Source: Anarhynchus alexandrinus (taxonomy: Eukaryota > Chordata > Aves > Charadriiformes > Charadriidae). From it: a DNA stretch of 64,000 nt. The stretch covers positions 2,338,909-2,402,908 of the forward strand of contig VUYV01000069.1 in the NCBI GenBank assembly GCA_008711295.1, read 5' to 3'. The notes below the pieces were generated by a model. That model did not search any database, was not told the origin of the DNA, and saw only the letters and a list, made by a program, of their open reading frames with translations. The first letter of the stretch is position 1; each line of letters starts with the position of its first letter. Shown one piece after another: positions 62,289-64,000 of this stretch. The position numbers and the translations under genes were made by a program.

Positions 62289-63095
62289 CACAAAAAACCA
62301 TCAAACACAAACATACTTACTTTGAGTACAGAAGAAAATAAAAAAATGGAAGAATACAAAGTAAAAATTGAGGAGAACCCTCCCAAAGAAAATACAGCTA
62401 GAAATAGCACAAGACAAGAAGCATATGGGATGTGGGACCATGAATGGCATTTGCAAAACAATGTACAACTGCAAGTGATGCAGCCAAGAGCTGCCAACTC
62501 AGAGTAAGGAGGGAAAAAAAGTCACATCTAGCAACCATACATATGTACAGTGCATCAAAAAAATAGTAGATACAGAACTGCAAATCTGCTTAGAGGTGAT
62601 GCCTGCAGGATCCAAACTGGAAACAGTTACTTCTTAGAAATAAAAGAAAGCTCTTGTGAATTGAGAGCTGAATTTAGACAGGTAAATGTTACTTCTGGAA
62701 AAATGCTTTAAAAACATAACTGGAATCAAAGCATTGATATAGAAGACAAGAGCTTAGAATAAAGAATTAATGTTAAGGGTTATTTGACTCCAAAGTATGG
62801 TGGCTAACACAGAACTTGGTGAGCTTATTTATTATTTTTTTTCTGTTATGATGAACAGAGATAATACAACCTTTTAGAAATTCTAAAGCTTTAAATCCTG
62901 TTCAGTAAATACCAGTACTGAAAAATATAACAGTAAAAAATCGTGTTGATATATCAAGATCCTAGTGACCCTTTATTTTTAAAATATGTTTTCTCAAAAC
63001 TAGCATTATACCCTCTACTACTTCTGCCTTTGGAAGATAAGGGCAAATTGGGATTAAATGTATCAAGATGAGTTGAAGGGTATGAGAAGCTCCAG

Positions 63096-63110
63096 AAAAA
63101 AAAAAAAAAA
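63096..63110. repeat. Poly-A tract (A15)
   Basis: Simple A-run between TCCAG and TCTGTC. Confidence 0.85.
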
Positions 63111-63528
63111 TCTGTCTTTTCTTTCCAGGAGAGTAACGTAGTATTTCAACCAACGTATAGCATGCAAGTAAGACTAAAGGCTGCAACCTGTACTTCCACT
63201 GTCCATCTCATTAAACCTTGGCTGAGTTGTCCCGATGCATGTCCTTGCTCTGGGAAATGGAGAGCTGAGAAAGGCCTGAGCAATGCATCACAACAGCTGC
63301 ACCACAGACAGTCCTTCCTTGTCCTTGCAGATCAGGCTCACAGGCTAGCACAAGGAGCACTCAGGCTACAAGGAAGAAGGCTGTCAGGAAAGGAGGAGGA
63401 AAACACTTCAGGAATTTCTATAAGGAACCAGTAGAAAAAAGAGGAAGGTTCTTCCTTCTGCGCTTCAGGTGCCAGAGACAAAACTATTATCTGCTCACAG
63501 AAACAAAGTACTGGCTAGGAAAAAGGAG

Positions 63529-64000
63529 AGAATCACAGAATCACAGAATTTTCAGAGTTGGAAGGGACCTCTAGAGATCACCTAGTCCAACTCCCCTGCC
63601 AAAGCAGGATTGCCTAGAGCACATTACTCAGGACTGCATCCAGGCGGGTCTTGAAAATCTCCAGAGAAGGGGACTCCACAACCTCCCTGGGCAGCCTGTG
63701 CCAGTGCTCTGTCACCCTAACTGTAAAGAAGTTTTTCCGTGTGTTGGAACGGAACTTCCTATGTTCCAACTTATGCCCATTGCCCCTCGTCCTGTCACTG
63801 GGAACCACCGAGAAGAGTCTGGCTCCATCCTCCTTCAACCCACCCTTTAGATATTTGTAAGCAGTAATAAGGTCTCCCCTCAGCCTTCTCTTCTCTAGGC
63901 TAAAGAGTCCCAGCTCTCTCAGCCTTTCCTCATAAGGGAGATGCTCCAATCCCTCAATCATCCTGGTTACCCTTCGCTGGACTCTCTCCAGCAGTTCCCT
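63529..64000 (-). mobile_element. CR1 LINE, continues beyond the right edge
   Basis: The left end has the inverted tail AGAATCACAGAATCACAGAA, then GTTGGAAGGGACCTCTAGAG and ATCACCTAGTCCAACTCCCC, a 3' end different from all other copies in the window, so a separate subfamily. The ORF2 C-terminus runs leftward from the window edge without a stop or frameshift. The 5' extent cannot be seen. Confidence 0.96.
63614..64000 (-). pseudogene. CR1 ORF2 C-terminal part, uninterrupted in the window (partial)
   Basis: The frame is open from the window edge ([19 protein letters not shown]) through [41 protein letters not shown] and [11 protein letters not shown] to a stop at 63614, with no break in 129 codons. 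These are the residues after the RT domain in CR1 ORF2. Whether the RT and endonuclease are present lies outside the window. Classed as pseudogene only because nearly all CR1 copies are truncated. The visible part shows no damage. Confidence 0.85.

Larger units (their letters stand above)
61681..63528. other. Unique non-coding stretch left of the terminal CR1
   Basis: I see no supported gene. A-runs occur at 62271-62288 and 63096-63110. The last 400 bases are more GC-rich and hold two overlapping open frames (63162-63434 with ATG; 63269-63571 without), neither with a recognised motif. Confidence 0.5.

Noticed and set aside
1..64000. CRISPR arrays, operons, tRNA, rRNA or a defence-type gene system
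   Set aside because: No regularly spaced repeats, no tRNA-like cloverleaf and no dense coding were seen. The content is that of vertebrate (avian) non-coding DNA.

Overview
The window looks like non-coding DNA from a bird genome, either a long intron or an intergenic stretch. The evidence is about a dozen CR1 retrotransposon copies, most of them 5'-truncated and several ending in the CR1 octamer-type tail (ATTCTATG repeats). The sequence is AT-rich with many A-rich tracts, carries no dense gene content, and has two short N gaps inside homopolymers typical of a draft assembly. I found no protein-coding exon, tRNA or rRNA that I can support. Nearly all longer open frames are either pieces of CR1 ORF2 or fit chance.

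Layout. 1-2713: unique AT-rich DNA with an A-rich tract and a long pyrimidine tract. 2714-3276: CR1 (minus). 3277-10786: unique DNA. 10787-11600: a strongly decayed reverse-transcriptase remnant that I read as a fossil Penelope-like element (plus). 11601-18800: unique DNA with small hairpins. 18801-20016: CR1 (minus) with a nearly intact C-terminal half of ORF2. 21217-21346: CR1 tail (plus). 32312-32520: old CR1 (minus). 39040-39453: CR1 (plus). 44544-46412: the longest CR1 (minus), with a mutated RT active site. 47809-47904 and 48186-48293: two small old CR1 pieces (minus). 51038-51825, 53769-54239 and 56371-57580: three CR1 copies (plus). The last is split by a solo LTR-like insertion (56926-57457) that carries a 27-bp tandem repeat, a TC microsatellite and a perfect hairpin. 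61521-61680: very old CR1 tail (plus). 63529-64000: CR1 (minus) with an uninterrupted reading frame running off the right edge.

The CR1 copies fall into at least four groups by their 3' ends. They range from barely recognisable (47.8 kb, 61.5 kb) to near-consensus (53.8 kb, right edge), so insertion was spread over a long period. I see no operon, defence system or other gene system acting together here. The most unusual item is the Penelope-like fossil near 11 kb, followed by the LTR nested in a CR1 near 57 kb.
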